DNA of 64,000 bases from a virus, in IMG/VR virus record IMGVR_UViG_3300044816_000098, positions 90,157 through 154,156 of that record; one strand, 5' to 3'. Numbering within the stretch: the first letter of the stretch is position 1; the number at the start of each line of letters is the position of its first letter. The translations under genes and the position numbers were made by a program. Below the pieces are notes generated by a model. The model was not told the origin of the DNA. It did no database searches and worked only from the letters and a program-made list of their open reading frames with translations. This document shows positions 41,307 through 52,300 of this stretch, one piece after another.

Positions 41307-41552
41307 ATGCCGGATCCAGTTCACTGGGGTGCCGACGTACCCATCTCCATGCCGGAGCCGCTCGCGGAGTCCAACCCCGGGGTCGTCTCCATGGACGGGT
41401 TCACCTTCACCTTCAACGGCCTCTTCCACGACCTGTCCCAGGAGGACTGGGCCGTGCGCTCTGTGCCGTCCTTCGCCCCGCTCTCCCCGGCCATGCCGAA
41501 GACCTCCTACGACACCGGGCTGGACGGTCCGAAGGGGAGCGAGGACGCATGA
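41307..41552 (+). CDS. small tail protein candidate (81 aa)
   Basis: ATG 2 bases after the preceding stop. A short acidic protein with a strand segment (GVVSMDGFTFTFNGLFHDLS) and a Pro-rich end. It overlaps the next start by 4 bases, showing it is part of the hub operon. Function unknown. Confidence 0.6.
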   Translation: MPDPVHWGADVPISMPEPLAESNPGVVSMDGFTFTFNGLFHDLSQEDWAVRSVPSFAPLSPAMPKTSYDTGLDGPKGSEDA

Positions 41553-42241
41553 GCCGTCAGGGACTGAACGGGAACCTCTCGTACGTGGTGTCTGGCCGCC
41601 GGTACGAGTACCTCGTGCGTGTGGGGCAGCTCGACCACGGCTCGCGCATGGTGGCCGACGAGGCGACCTCGCGTACGCGGCGGGCCTACTACCCGCACCG
41701 GCTCTCCGCCGCCCCGTTCACCCTGACGATCGTCCTCAAGGGCTACAACGAGCGCGTCCTGTTCTCGAACTTCCTCAACGACTACGTCTCGCGCGCACTG
41801 AACCCTGCTTTGGCGGGGAGCTTCCCCCAAATGACCGTCATGGTCCCAGTGCGCAACTTCTTGCGCACCGGGGTGCCGATGACCGGCATCGAGTGGGGGA
41901 CGAAGGTCGGCGCCATCGTGTGGCAGCCGAAGGTGAAATTCGAGACGACGTATGACAAGAGCATCGGCGACGCGACCAACCCCGGGCGGTCGCAGTTCGT
42001 CCTGAGCCCCAGCGCGACCAACCGCGCACCGGAGCTGAAGTACTTCTACCCCTCGGGGGTGCAGCTCTCCGGAGACCAGGTCCCGCCCTCCGGCGACTAC
42101 ACCAAGCAGGTCGGACCGCAGGACATCGCCGACATCATCAGCGGCGGTACCCCTGGAGGATCTAATGCCGGGGACAACGGCTGGGGAGGCATTCCGTACG
42201 CTCCGGGCCAGCCCGGGGTCAAGAGCCCGTTCTTCCAATGA
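41549..42241 (+). CDS. baseplate hub-associated protein candidate (230 aa)
   Basis: ATG overlapping the previous TGA. Residues 1-160 are beta-rich (YEYLVRVGQLDHGSRMVADE; FTLTIVLKGYNERVLFSNFL; TVMVPVRNFLRTGVPMTGIE). The C-terminus is Gly/Pro-rich and ends QPGVKSPFFQ. Position between tape measure and the hub-lysin suggests a distal tail or hub ring component. Confidence 0.55.
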   Translation: MSRQGLNGNLSYVVSGRRYEYLVRVGQLDHGSRMVADEATSRTRRAYYPHRLSAAPFTLTIVLKGYNERVLFSNFLNDYVSRALNPALAGSFPQMTVMVPVRNFLRTGVPMTGIEWGTKVGAIVWQPKVKFETTYDKSIGDATNPGRSQFVLSPSATNRAPELKYFYPSGVQLSGDQVPPSGDYTKQVGPQDIADIISGGTPGGSNAGDNGWGGIPYAPGQPGVKSPFFQ

Positions 42242-42250
42242 GGAGTACTC

Positions 42251-44857
42251 GTGGGTAGCTTCATCTACACCCCGCAGATCCGGGTGCTCGTCGAGGCAGG
42301 CGGCAACTACTACCGCAAGGACACCTCGCCGCGTACGTACGACGTGTCTGCCGACCTGGTGTCCGGCACGATGAACCGCAGGGTGGACGGGGTCTCGGAC
42401 TTCAACTTCACCCTGCTCAATCCCCGGCGTAAGTACGACCAGATCTTCACCCCGAACGACCGCATCACGGTCCTGATGAAGCGGGTCGAATGGGTCCGCG
42501 TCTTCACGGGCTACCTGAACAAGGTGCCCCTGATGACCGCCTGGCCGCGCAACGTCTCCCTGACGGCCTCCTGCTCCCTCAAGCGGCTCCAGTACTGGTA
42601 CTGGGACCCGGAGTCGGCCTACACCCAGCAGATGATCATGAACGCCCTGAGCGCTGCGCGGGGGAGTGGTGTCAACACCGACGGTGGAATGACCAACGTC
42701 GTCCTGTCGGTGCTGAACAACGTCGTGGGGTGGCCGAACTCCAAGGTCCACATCGCCAAGATCCCGGACGACTGGTTCGCCGTTGCGCAGAAGATCGCCG
42801 CTGCGGTGGAGAAGGGTGCACTGGAATCCGATGCTCTGGCGAAGCAGTTCTTCCAGAGCCTGGGCAGTTCCGGTGTGATCGGGGGCACACAGGGAGACTC
42901 CACCGCCGGGACGGGGAACGTTGGCGGAACCCTCGGCACTGCGCAGATCGGGGAGTTCGGCACCGTCGCACTGCGCAATGCCGAGAAGATCTTTGCGCAG
43001 GGCTCGTCCATGAGCGCAACGACCTCGGACCAGATCGTCGCGCTCATGACCGCCATGCAGGAGACCCACCTCGGAGAGGACCCCCGGACCAACATCCCCA
43101 ACGAGTACGACGCGGTGGGGGTCTTCCAGCAGCGGTACAAGCTCTCCGAGTGGGGCGGCTCGCTCCAGAGCTGCCTGGACGTCCAGCAGTCGGCGAAGCG
43201 GTTCTTCGAGCACCTGTTCAAGATGATTCCGAGCCGCGCCACGATGGCCAAGGGACAGCAGGCCAACACCGTCCAGCGCGCCGGTGCGGATCAGACGGTC
43301 AACTTCCAGAAGTGGGAGGGGGCCGCCACCACCCTGGTCAACAAGATCCAGGGCAAGACCGCCAGCACCACGGCGGACACCGCCAACACGGGTAAGGCGC
43401 CGGGCTCGACCACCTCGGTGGGCAACGCGACGAATCTCCAGATGATCCAGGGCGCCAAGGACTTCGTAGCGAGCTACCCGAGCATTCCGTACACCCAGAA
43501 GTACGGCGGCACCCAGATGGCCGTCCTGGCGGCGACCCCTCCGCCGGGGCTCGACTGTTCCTCGTTCGTCCAGGCCGTGGTCCTGCGGGTCCTGGGCGGC
43601 CTCTACGACTTCCAGCACGCCCGCGTGGTCTCCGAGCAGCGCACCGTCTGTCGGATCATCGACGTGGCCACCGCGCTGAAGACCCCCGGTGCACTGTTGT
43701 TCAACGGCAACGAACACGTCGAGATGTCCATCGGGGACGGCAAGCACTCGGTGGGGGCCCACCACACCGGGACCGTGGCCTCCGTGCAGGGCACGTCGGC
43801 CTCGTACTGGACCGACGGCGGCCTGATCCCGAGGGTCAGCTACGGCCCCCTGGGGACCGGAGACGGCACGGCGACCGGCGGGACCACCGATGGCACCGGA
43901 GCGACCGGAGCGGCCACCAAGCGGGTCTACAACGATGCCTACAGCTCCATGCCGGGCTACAACCCGAACGACCCCTTCGACCGGCTTTTCGGGGACACCG
44001 TCTGGCAGCCCCTGGTGTCCCAGGAGACCAGCGAGGCGTATGCCCTCTCGCAGTCCCTGACCGGCATCAAGTCCCTGCTCAACGATCAGCCCCTCCTGCC
44101 GTACCTGAAGAACCTCTTCTCGGCCACGATGCGCTCGTTCTCCTCGGCCCCCAACGGCGACCTGATCGCCTGGTTCCCGGACTACTACGGCCTGTGGGGC
44201 ACGGCGGCGAAGATGGTCGTCCAGCCGATCGAGGTCAAGGACTTCTCGGTGGACTGGGACGACTCGTACTTCGTGACCCATCAGTTCACTGCCACCACTC
44301 CCTCCGGTGGCGCCGGGCAGAACGGCCTGGACCTGTCCACCGGCCAGGTCTCCCCGCTGGTCTCCTCGGTGACCGACCCCCTGGTGATCGCGCAGAACCT
44401 CGCCTACACGCGCGGCATCGCCTCGATCGACATTCCGGCCATGATGTACGCGATGTTCAAGGTCAGCGCGACCGATGCCCAGGCGAAGTCCTTTGCTGCG
44501 TGGATCTATAAGCGATTCGGTGCCCGACCGGACTTCCAGCAACTCCCGAACCTCGTCGGCCCCAGCGCTGAATTCTTCGCCTCGATCTACTTCTTCATGC
44601 GCCAGTGGGCCTACCAATACAACGCCGATATCCCGCTGACCTTCATGCCGGAGCTGTATCCCGGAATGCTCATCCAGATCCCGGCATTCTCTTTCCAGGG
44701 CTATGTGAACTCAGTTACCCATTCCTTCCAGTTCGGCAAGGACGGATACTTCAGTACTCAGGTCAACATCTCTGCCCCGGCCCGGCTGAGCGAGTCGGGC
44801 AATGCCGCCGACGTGCTGATCGGTCTGCCGAGTGCGGGCGACTTCAAGGGAGCGTGA
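42251..44857 (+). CDS. baseplate hub with transglycosylase-like and NlpC/P60 hydrolase domains
   Basis: 868 residues; GTG after AGGAGTACTC. Residues 1-120 are hub-like beta (IRVLVEAGGNYYRKDTS). Residues about 235-310 resemble an actinophage lytic transglycosylase: MTAMQETHLGEDPRT (Glu271 candidate) and DAVGVFQQRYKLSEWG. Residues about 410-525 are an NlpC/P60 peptidase: GLDCSSFVQ (Cys436), NEHVEMSIGDG (His489) and AHH (504-505). The C-terminal 300 residues return to a hub fold (FMPELYPGMLIQIPAFSFQG). It would open the thick actinobacterial wall during injection. The next gene starts 2 bases after the stop. Confidence 0.82.
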   Translation: MGSFIYTPQIRVLVEAGGNYYRKDTSPRTYDVSADLVSGTMNRRVDGVSDFNFTLLNPRRKYDQIFTPNDRITVLMKRVEWVRVFTGYLNKVPLMTAWPRNVSLTASCSLKRLQYWYWDPESAYTQQMIMNALSAARGSGVNTDGGMTNVVLSVLNNVVGWPNSKVHIAKIPDDWFAVAQKIAAAVEKGALESDALAKQFFQSLGSSGVIGGTQGDSTAGTGNVGGTLGTAQIGEFGTVALRNAEKIFAQGSSMSATTSDQIVALMTAMQETHLGEDPRTNIPNEYDAVGVFQQRYKLSEWGGSLQSCLDVQQSAKRFFEHLFKMIPSRATMAKGQQANTVQRAGADQTVNFQKWEGAATTLVNKIQGKTASTTADTANTGKAPGSTTSVGNATNLQMIQGAKDFVASYPSIPYTQKYGGTQMAVLAATPPPGLDCSSFVQAVVLRVLGGLYDFQHARVVSEQRTVCRIIDVATALKTPGALLFNGNEHVEMSIGDGKHSVGAHHTGTVASVQGTSASYWTDGGLIPRVSYGPLGTGDGTATGGTTDGTGATGAATKRVYNDAYSSMPGYNPNDPFDRLFGDTVWQPLVSQETSEAYALSQSLTGIKSLLNDQPLLPYLKNLFSATMRSFSSAPNGDLIAWFPDYYGLWGTAAKMVVQPIEVKDFSVDWDDSYFVTHQFTATTPSGGAGQNGLDLSTGQVSPLVSSVTDPLVIAQNLAYTRGIASIDIPAMMYAMFKVSATDAQAKSFAAWIYKRFGARPDFQQLPNLVGPSAEFFASIYFFMRQWAYQYNADIPLTFMPELYPGMLIQIPAFSFQGYVNSVTHSFQFGKDGYFSTQVNISAPARLSESGNAADVLIGLPSAGDFKGA

Positions 44858-44859
44858 CC

Positions 44860-45669
44860 ATGCGTCAGTCGGTGTTGGGCGAGCGAGTGGCCGGGGGCTC
44901 CTCCGGAGTGGGGTTCGGCTTCCGGATCGTCAAGATCATGGAAGTAGATGCGAGCACAAATATTTGCATCGCTAACGATGTCACGACCAACGAGAGCTTC
45001 CAGCTCGGTCTGAACAAGCGCGGGGACAGCGCGGTGTGGCCCCAGGTCGACGACGGGTGGCTGATCAACCGCCAGATGGGCCACTGGGCCCTGGCGAGCA
45101 AGATCACCGCCACCTCGCCACCGTCCTTCATCGGTAGCTGGAACCTGATGGACAACGACCTGCTCCGGTTGGTGAGCCTGCTCAACGAGAACGGGCTCAT
45201 CAAGGACGACACCACCGCGTCGACCCCGTTCACGGTCACCGGCTCCCGCGCCACGATGAACCCTGCCCTGGGGGTCATCATCGACATGCTGGTGGCCAAG
45301 GGGCTCCTTCAGGACAGCACCACGCCCGCGACGCTCCCGGTGGACGTCTGGCAGATCCCCACCCTCAACTCCCCGTGGGCGAACTTCAACGCGGTCACCT
45401 ACGAGTCGGCCCGCTACCGGATCCGCACGGACGGAGACGTCGAGATCGGGGGACTGGTCAAGACCACGGCTTCCGTCACCGGCACCGTCGTACTGTTCAC
45501 CCTGCCCTCCGCGTACTGGCCGCCCGTGATCATGGTGAACGCCTCCCTCAGTTCCGGGAACACGATCCGGCAACTGGAGGTCGCCGCCAACGGTGACGTC
45601 CGGTTCACCGGCGTGGCAGCAGGCACCGTCAGCTACGCCTCGATCCGTTACCGGTTCCCCCTCTCGTGA
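44860..45669 (+). CDS. baseplate spike-like protein with OB-type N-terminus (269 aa)
   Basis: ATG 2 bases past the hub gene. The first 80 residues (VGFGFRIVKIMEVDASTNIC; WPQVDDGWLINRQMGHWALA) look like a gp5/gpV-type OB barrel. A helical linker follows, then a C-terminal beta knob (SARYRIRTDGDVEIGGLVKT). This suggests the central spike or a short baseplate fibre. The stop codon is part of the next bipartite element (TGATGTCC). Confidence 0.6.
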   Translation: MRQSVLGERVAGGSSGVGFGFRIVKIMEVDASTNICIANDVTTNESFQLGLNKRGDSAVWPQVDDGWLINRQMGHWALASKITATSPPSFIGSWNLMDNDLLRLVSLLNENGLIKDDTTASTPFTVTGSRATMNPALGVIIDMLVAKGLLQDSTTPATLPVDVWQIPTLNSPWANFNAVTYESARYRIRTDGDVEIGGLVKTTASVTGTVVLFTLPSAYWPPVIMVNASLSSGNTIRQLEVAANGDVRFTGVAAGTVSYASIRYRFPLS

Positions 45670-45706
45670 TGTCCGGCCTCCTTCGTCGCCTCTGAAGAGG
45701 TGAGGA
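45667..45706 (+). promoter_or_regulatory. bipartite late-element copy 11
   Basis: TGATGTCC (45667-45674), 20 bases, AAGAGGTGAGGA (45695-45706). The 5' box uses the preceding stop codon, as in copy 1. The next GTG start is 5 bases past AAGAGGTG, so a promoter here would give a nearly leaderless mRNA. Confidence 0.6.
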
Positions 45707-45707
45707 G

Positions 45708-46142
45708 GTGGCGGTGAAGACACTCGCGCTGTCCGGCGGGGACCTGGTCCTGGGATCCGGCGGTTTGCAGATGATCACGGGCGCGGCCAAGATCCGTCAG
45801 GATGTGGCCCTCTCGCTGGTGGAGGAGTACGGCACCGACCCGTACCACGCGGAATGGGGATCCGTGCTGCCCCAGTACGTCGGCCGGGCGATCGAGGATG
45901 ACACCCCCCTCCTGGTCCAGGCCGAGGTGAACCGGGTTCTCCAGCAGTACATGGCGCTCCAGCAGGCCATGCTGAACTCGTCGGCCATCAACAACCGGAC
46001 TACTACCCTGACCACGTCGGACATCGTCCGGAGCGTGGACAAGATCGACGTCTCGATCCTCTTCGACACGGTGAAGGTGCTCATCACCCTCACCACCATG
46101 GCCGGGCAAACGCTGAGCATCAGCAGGACGGTGACGAGCTAG
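45708..46142 (+). CDS. baseplate wedge protein, gp25-like
   Basis: 144 residues; GTG start after GAGGAG. It opens LALSGGDLVLGSGGLQMITG, then AKIRQDVALSLVEEYGTDPY and AEWGSVLPQYVG, the layout of gp25/W-type wedge proteins, ending with a beta strand pair. The next gene, baseplate J-like, starts at its last stop base, the standard wedge pair order. Confidence 0.8.
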   Translation: MAVKTLALSGGDLVLGSGGLQMITGAAKIRQDVALSLVEEYGTDPYHAEWGSVLPQYVGRAIEDDTPLLVQAEVNRVLQQYMALQQAMLNSSAINNRTTTLTTSDIVRSVDKIDVSILFDTVKVLITLTTMAGQTLSISRTVTS

Positions 46143-47971
46143 TGGCGACCACCCAGGCGGATATCGCCTCTCAGATGAAGGCCGCCCTGCTGGCCTCGAT
46201 CCCGGAGATGGACACCTCCGTCGGGACCCCGGCGGCCAAGATCCTGGACGCGGTGGCCGCCTCGATCGCCTCGGCGTACGTGGACAACCATCTGCTGACC
46301 TACACCTACGACATCGACAGCAAGACCGATGCCGACCTGGACGCGTTCTGCCAGCTCTTCGGCATCGCCCGGCTCCCGGCCAAGCGCGCCTCGGGAACGG
46401 TCACCTTCACCCGCGACGTCAGCGGCATCGGCTCGATCGTGTACATCCCGATCAACTGCCAGATCACCTCCACCTCGGAGGACCCGCAGGTGATCCAGAC
46501 GGTCACCGGCGCCGTGATGAACATCGGGGTCCTATCGGTCACCGTGCCTGTCCTGGCGGTCTCCGCCGGGCCCGGCGGCAACGTGGGCGCCAACCTGGTG
46601 AACAACCTCACCTCGCCGGTCTCCGGGGTCTCTGCGGTCACCAACCTGTCCGCCCTCAGCGGGGGCATGGACCAGGAGACGGACACCGCGCTGCGGGCCC
46701 GCTGGAAGGCCACCGTCTTCCGCAACCTGGCCGGTACCGAGTCGATGTACCTGGGCATCGCCCTGGACGACCCGGACTGCTTCGCGGCGAACGTCGTCAC
46801 CGCCACCAAGCAGGTCCGCGAGCAGATCCAGATCGCCAGTGGTGCGGCGACCAGCACGGTGAACGACGCGAAGTACGTCTTCGGCACCCCGGTGGCCCTG
46901 GGGACCGACATCGACAACGGCGTGGTCTTCATCGGCAACCACGACTACACGTTCAACCCCACGGTGCCGCCGACCATCACCGTGAACAACGCGCTGGCCA
47001 TCCCGGACGGCACCATCGCCGACCTGATGTACCAGTACACGCCGGTCATGTGCCGGGCAGACCCGTCCACCGGGATCATCAACCGCATCGACCTGTGGTG
47101 CGGCGGTACCCGGGCGGTCTCCGCCCAGCAATCGGTGGTCTTCAAGAACTCCAAGGTCTTCGCCGGATCGGGCACCTACAACCGGGTCAACTACGTCCGG
47201 CCGGACGGCACCAACCCGACGCTGACCAACATCTTCATTCCGCTGGCCTTCGGACCGATCATCACGGTCTCCTCCACGGTCACGATCGCGTCGACCACCT
47301 ACGGCCTGGCCACGGCGGCCAACCCCCTGGGCACGGTCACAGGAGGCATCACCTACGCCTATCAGATCGTCCACGAGAACACCGCGACCGGCTGGACCCC
47401 TCAGTCGCTGTTCGGGCTGGAGTGGGACGCCGCGCATGCTCCGGCGAACAACAGCGTCTTCACCATGGGCGCTGACGGGGCTTACGCCTACAACCAGGTG
47501 CCCACCTCGATCCAGCAGGCCATCGACTCCTGGCGGCTGGCCGGGACCGACGCCCGTGCCCATCAGGCCCAGATCGTGCGCCTGAAGTTCTCGCTGGCCG
47601 TGATGTACGACCGGACCGCCTACCCGGCACAGGTCAATCAGGCCATGGACGCGGCTCTGGCGGCCTGGCTCGGCTCCCTGGGCATCAACTCCGTGGTGCA
47701 GGTCTCGGACGTCCTCCAGGTGCTGCACAACGTCCCCGGGGTGGACAACGTCCGCTTCCTGAATGGAGCCGACTTCGTGGGCTTCACCGTGGGTACCGCG
47801 AACAGCTTCACCGTGGGCATTCAGCAGATCAGTTCGGCCGGGACCACGATCACCTCGTACGTGGACTCCACCGGCCGCCCGAAGGACATCCTCTTCACCG
47901 ACGCGCAGGCGCCGCAGTTCGGTTCGTCCGTTTACACCCAGAAAGCACAGAATAGTTTTGGCTCGTACTGA
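46142..47971 (+). CDS. baseplate wedge protein, J-like (gp6/gp47 family)
   Basis: 609 residues; GTG overlapping the stop of the gp25-like gene. It has the family opening (EMDTSVGTPAAKILDAVAAS), then DADLDAFCQLFGIARLPAKR and the conserved SGTVTFTRD, AGPGGNVGANLVNNL and GGMDQETDTALRARW segments. It forms the baseplate wedge ring and links hub to fibres. The identity is among the clearest in the window. Confidence 0.9.
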   Translation: MATTQADIASQMKAALLASIPEMDTSVGTPAAKILDAVAASIASAYVDNHLLTYTYDIDSKTDADLDAFCQLFGIARLPAKRASGTVTFTRDVSGIGSIVYIPINCQITSTSEDPQVIQTVTGAVMNIGVLSVTVPVLAVSAGPGGNVGANLVNNLTSPVSGVSAVTNLSALSGGMDQETDTALRARWKATVFRNLAGTESMYLGIALDDPDCFAANVVTATKQVREQIQIASGAATSTVNDAKYVFGTPVALGTDIDNGVVFIGNHDYTFNPTVPPTITVNNALAIPDGTIADLMYQYTPVMCRADPSTGIINRIDLWCGGTRAVSAQQSVVFKNSKVFAGSGTYNRVNYVRPDGTNPTLTNIFIPLAFGPIITVSSTVTIASTTYGLATAANPLGTVTGGITYAYQIVHENTATGWTPQSLFGLEWDAAHAPANNSVFTMGADGAYAYNQVPTSIQQAIDSWRLAGTDARAHQAQIVRLKFSLAVMYDRTAYPAQVNQAMDAALAAWLGSLGINSVVQVSDVLQVLHNVPGVDNVRFLNGADFVGFTVGTANSFTVGIQQISSAGTTITSYVDSTGRPKDILFTDAQAPQFGSSVYTQKAQNSFGSY

Positions 47972-47987
47972 TGGAGGTGGGTAACCG

Positions 47988-49331
47988 ATGACTACGCCTA
48001 TTTTCAACCAAAGTGTCAGCTTCTTCGACACCTCCACGGCCGACCCGAAGGGGATCCTGCCGCTCCAGGCCGACCCCGCCGGGGCCCAGGTCTCCGGTGT
48101 CGAGCGCGCCACCAACATGCTCATCCCGGACGCCCCCACGTCCCAGCAGCTCAAGAACTTCCCCGAAGAGCTGTATGACCTCCGTGACTCCACCACGCTG
48201 GTCCGGCTCATGAAGGTGCTGCTGGGGGATGCGGGCGCGGGACAGCTCCGCAAGCGCACCATGGTGACCCGCCTGGAGGGGTACCTCGCCGGGGCGAACT
48301 TCTTCGACCTGGACCGGTTCTACGGGGCGATCTTCGGGGCCCTGCGGAACCCCGCCGAGTCCCTGGACATCAACCCCATGGACGACGTGGCCACGCCGGA
48401 CGAGTGGGACGCTCTACTCTCCGCCGATGCCTCGTTCCGCGAGCGCATCTCCAACCTCGCCACGGCCATCAACATGGGTGGCACCATCCCGGGCCTCAAG
48501 AGGGCCGCTGAGGCCATCTGCCAGGCCGAGGTGGACATCTACGAGTCCTGGCAGCTCATGGACGCGTACTCGTCCTTCCTGAACGCCACGCCGAACACCT
48601 GGACCCAGGTGGAGGTGGCCCACCCGACGTGGAGCGCCTTCGACTCCACCGACACCTGGAACGCGGTGGAGGGGACCACCACGGTCGGCCGGACCGGGAC
48701 TCTGAGCCGGTCTGAGATCGTCGTCCGGCCGAAGAAGGAGTACGCGGCCAACCCGGACTCGCCCTACACGTTCCCGCTGGACGAGAACGCCTTGGTGCGG
48801 GTGCTCCAGCACCTGCGTCCGGCCGGGACGATTGTCACCATCGACCCCACCATGGGCAACCCCCACCGAGTCGCCCCGATCTCCGGGCTCCAGGCCGACA
48901 GCGAGTACTGGGAGGTCGTCCCGAAGGTCACCCCGAGCACTTCGCTCAACGACATCACGTCGATCTACCCCCTGTCGGTCAACCAGGCCACCAGCGGAGT
49001 GCATGTGGGGGACCAGCGGATCCTGGCCCGGCCGCCGTGGTCCACCTCGATGGGTCGCGGCTGGAGCTACAACACAATGGTCGCCGGGGCCAAGAGCTAC
49101 AGCTACCAGGCCCCCGACCCGACCGATGTACTGGACCCCCAGACCAGCACGCCTTCGGTGGCCACCGACGACCAGACGATCGTCTACCGGGACGGGACCT
49201 CGGTTCGGTACGCAGCCACCAAGGGCGTCATGAGCGCGCAGAGGGTGCTGTCCGGTCTCGCCGTCGCTGACGGGGTCCTGGTCGCCCACCCGTACACCGC
49301 CGACCGGAAGGCCGTCCTGTCCCATGACTAG
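47988..49331 (+). CDS. baseplate protein, P2 gpI-like candidate (447 aa)
   Basis: ATG after GGAGGTGGGTAACCG. The N-terminal half is helical (QQLKNFPEELYDLRDSTTLV; then ASFRERISNLATAINMGGTI with LKRAAEAICQAEVDIYESW), as in tail proteins that follow gpJ in P2-like baseplates. The C-terminal half is beta-rich and binds or joins fibres by inference. It overlaps the next gene by 8 bases. Confidence 0.65.
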   Translation: MTTPIFNQSVSFFDTSTADPKGILPLQADPAGAQVSGVERATNMLIPDAPTSQQLKNFPEELYDLRDSTTLVRLMKVLLGDAGAGQLRKRTMVTRLEGYLAGANFFDLDRFYGAIFGALRNPAESLDINPMDDVATPDEWDALLSADASFRERISNLATAINMGGTIPGLKRAAEAICQAEVDIYESWQLMDAYSSFLNATPNTWTQVEVAHPTWSAFDSTDTWNAVEGTTTVGRTGTLSRSEIVVRPKKEYAANPDSPYTFPLDENALVRVLQHLRPAGTIVTIDPTMGNPHRVAPISGLQADSEYWEVVPKVTPSTSLNDITSIYPLSVNQATSGVHVGDQRILARPPWSTSMGRGWSYNTMVAGAKSYSYQAPDPTDVLDPQTSTPSVATDDQTIVYRDGTSVRYAATKGVMSAQRVLSGLAVADGVLVAHPYTADRKAVLSHD

Positions 49332-52300
49332 TGCTCCCGTGATCCCGGGCAGCCTGGGTGTGCCCACCCTGTCCAAGCTGTACGTGGACGGCATCCCCCT
49401 GGACGCCCTGAACACGGCGGTGTCCGCCAACCAGACCTTCGTGGCGGCCCAGCACGAGTTGACCGACCAGGCGTTCTTCTCCACCCCGATGCGACCCAAC
49501 GGCGATTCGACCCGCGACGTCTTCGAGGTGTCCCTGTCGATCCCGCAGGCGGTCAACCGGGTGCAGTTCGCCCTGGCGCACTTCCCCCAGCGCTCCTGGC
49601 TCCAGTACTTCGACCAGGCCACGATGACCTGGATCACCTTCACCCAGACCAACAACCTGACGACCACGATGGTGATCGAGGACTCGATCCCTCAGGTCAT
49701 CTCCTCCGGGGTGAACGACAACAGCCACCTGCACCCGCAACACTTCGGCGCCAGTCACTGGACCCCGTACGACTTTAAAATCCGTCCCGTCATCGCCTCG
49801 CGGTTCCGCGTCGTCATGTCCCGGCCGGTCTCGGAGAACATCCCGCTGACCAACTTCGGGAACCCCGTCGACTACTCGCTCGGGGTCCGGGACTTCAACA
49901 TCGGCTACCTGGTGGCCAGCCGGGACGACCTGCCCAACTCCACCCGCTCCAGCGACACCCTGACCGAGCGGGAGGCGATCGGGACGAGCATGGACCTCCT
50001 CGGCTCCTCGGTCGAGTACGTGGTGCGGGAGAACCGGGCCTCGGACCTGCTCACCACGACTGGCGCTCTGTGGAAGTCCGGCCCGCAACCCATCGCCGAC
50101 TCGGTGGTGTGCCTGTACGTGGACGCCCGGGACTCCCAGGGTGCCGCGCAGGTGGTGGACCGGTTCTACCTGGACCCGCTCCACACCGGGTGCACGGCGA
50201 ACATCTACTACAGCCCCGACATCCCGGACCCGGCGGTCTTCTCCGCTGCCGAGGTGCCGTTGAGCTTCCCCCTCACCCGGCCGGTCGGCGCGACCATCCC
50301 GCAGCCGCTGCCCGAAGGGATCCTCTTCCCCACCACGCCCTCGTTCCTGGACCTGGACAATCGGGCGGTGCAGTTCAACCCGACCAAGCCCTTCCAGTTC
50401 CACGGTATGTTCCAGCCGCAGTTCCCCGCCTCGTCGACCACCCCGGCGGTGTTCTACGACGATGGCGTCCTGGCGATGTCCTGGGGGCCGGACCCGACCG
50501 GGGCTGCCGGAGGGGTCTTCCGAGCCACCCTGGGCTCCATGGCGGCCACCTGGGCGGGCCTGACCTTCGACTTCAACGCCCGGCTGGTCTTCACCATCAC
50601 CTTCGACGGCAACCTCCTGGTGATGGAGTCTCCCCACGGCCGGGTCGAGTCCATGAGCGGGGAGATCACCCCCGGCACCCAGCTCCCGGACACCCTGCGC
50701 ATCGGAGGGTCCCAGACGGCCACCCCAGAGACCTCGGTCCCGGGCAGCGTCCGCGTGCTCTCCCTCATGATCAAGCAGGGCAACCCCGACGACGACGCGG
50801 CCAAGGCCCTGTACTGGTCCAACCCGTCCGCGTACGTCATGACCCCGCAGTTCCACACCGAGGGTCCGCACACCACGGACAACGCGATCCTGCGGTACGA
50901 CCCGAGCCAGCAGACCCCGGGCCAGTCCTCGATCAACCCGTACGGCTTCCTGGGTGGCCCCGGCGTCGTCTACGAGAACATCCGCTGGACCCCAATCGCC
51001 CGGGACTACGTCCTGAAGAAGGGGTTCTTCAACTTCGACCCGACCAAGGCGAGGTTCTTCAAGTTCGAGTTCTCGAACCTGTCGGCGGAGCCCTTCGAGT
51101 CGGACCACCCCGTCGTGCTCACCACCAAGGTCTTCTCAGGTCTGAGGGAGGCGACCACCTCTCCGGGCCGGGCCACCGCCCAGAGTTCCAACAACGGCGG
51201 CTCCGGCATGTCGGTGAACACCTCGATCTCCTCGATCAACCGCTTCGAGGACCAGAACCGGCTGACCGCATCGGGTTCCGCCGCCGTGACCCCGACGAGC
51301 CTGACGACCTACTTGCCCACTGAGGCGCTGCGGGTGATGGACCTCCAGGGTGCTGCCCGGATGGAGGGTCTCGCGCCGTACTGGAACTTCTCGAAGTTCC
51401 AGTCGGGCAGCATGATGGACCGCTTCGAGCAGTCCGAGCGGCACTACTACGAGAACGTCTCGGTGATCCACACCAAGCGGGTCGCCTACTTCGTGGGCCT
51501 GCGCGGGATCCGGATGTACCGGATCAACCGCCAGCTCGCCGACGACCAGGACCAGTACACCGAGCTGTTCCTGGACGCCCAGGACCTGCTGTATAACCCC
51601 ACGATCAACTCCTGGGCCCTGGGGGACGGGCAGATCAGCACCACCTCCACCCTGGCAGCCCCGGTCACCCTGACCAGCAAGCCGTACGCCTCCTTCCGGG
51701 CGATCCAGGCGGTCCAGTTCGCCAGCACTCAGTCCCCGGCCAAGCAGCTCCTGATCGACCCGGACTTCGACGACGTCTCCCTTCAGTACTGGCAGCCCAT
51801 CGGGGATGCCGAGACCGTCCCGGACCCGTTCTTCAACACCGACGTCGGCTCGCTGGTGCGGGTCACGCGCGGGGGCAACCCGGTCACCTGGTCGTCGATG
51901 GAGACCTCCTTCGCGACCTGGAACCTGCTGGAGGATTCGGACCCGAACCCGTACCTGCCCACCTGGGACACGATCGAGGGCAGCACCTCCCCGACGGCCA
52001 CCGGAGGGATCCAGTCCTTCCAGTCCATCCAGCCGTCCTCGATCGGCAAGCTCTACGCGGCGGCCCGGGTCATCGCCCCGGCCACGCTGAACGCTCCGCT
52101 GGTCCTGCGGCTGGTCAACGGCGACGGCACGATCCTGGCCGAGAAGCCGATGAACGTGCTCGCGAACCAGATCACCGAGTGGTTCGTCGAGTACGACATC
52201 GGGACCAGCTCGACCCCGGCGGGAACCCACTCGTGGGACTTCCTGGAGACGGGCAACACCTGGACCACGATGGAGGCCCTGGGCACCTGGAACGACGTGG

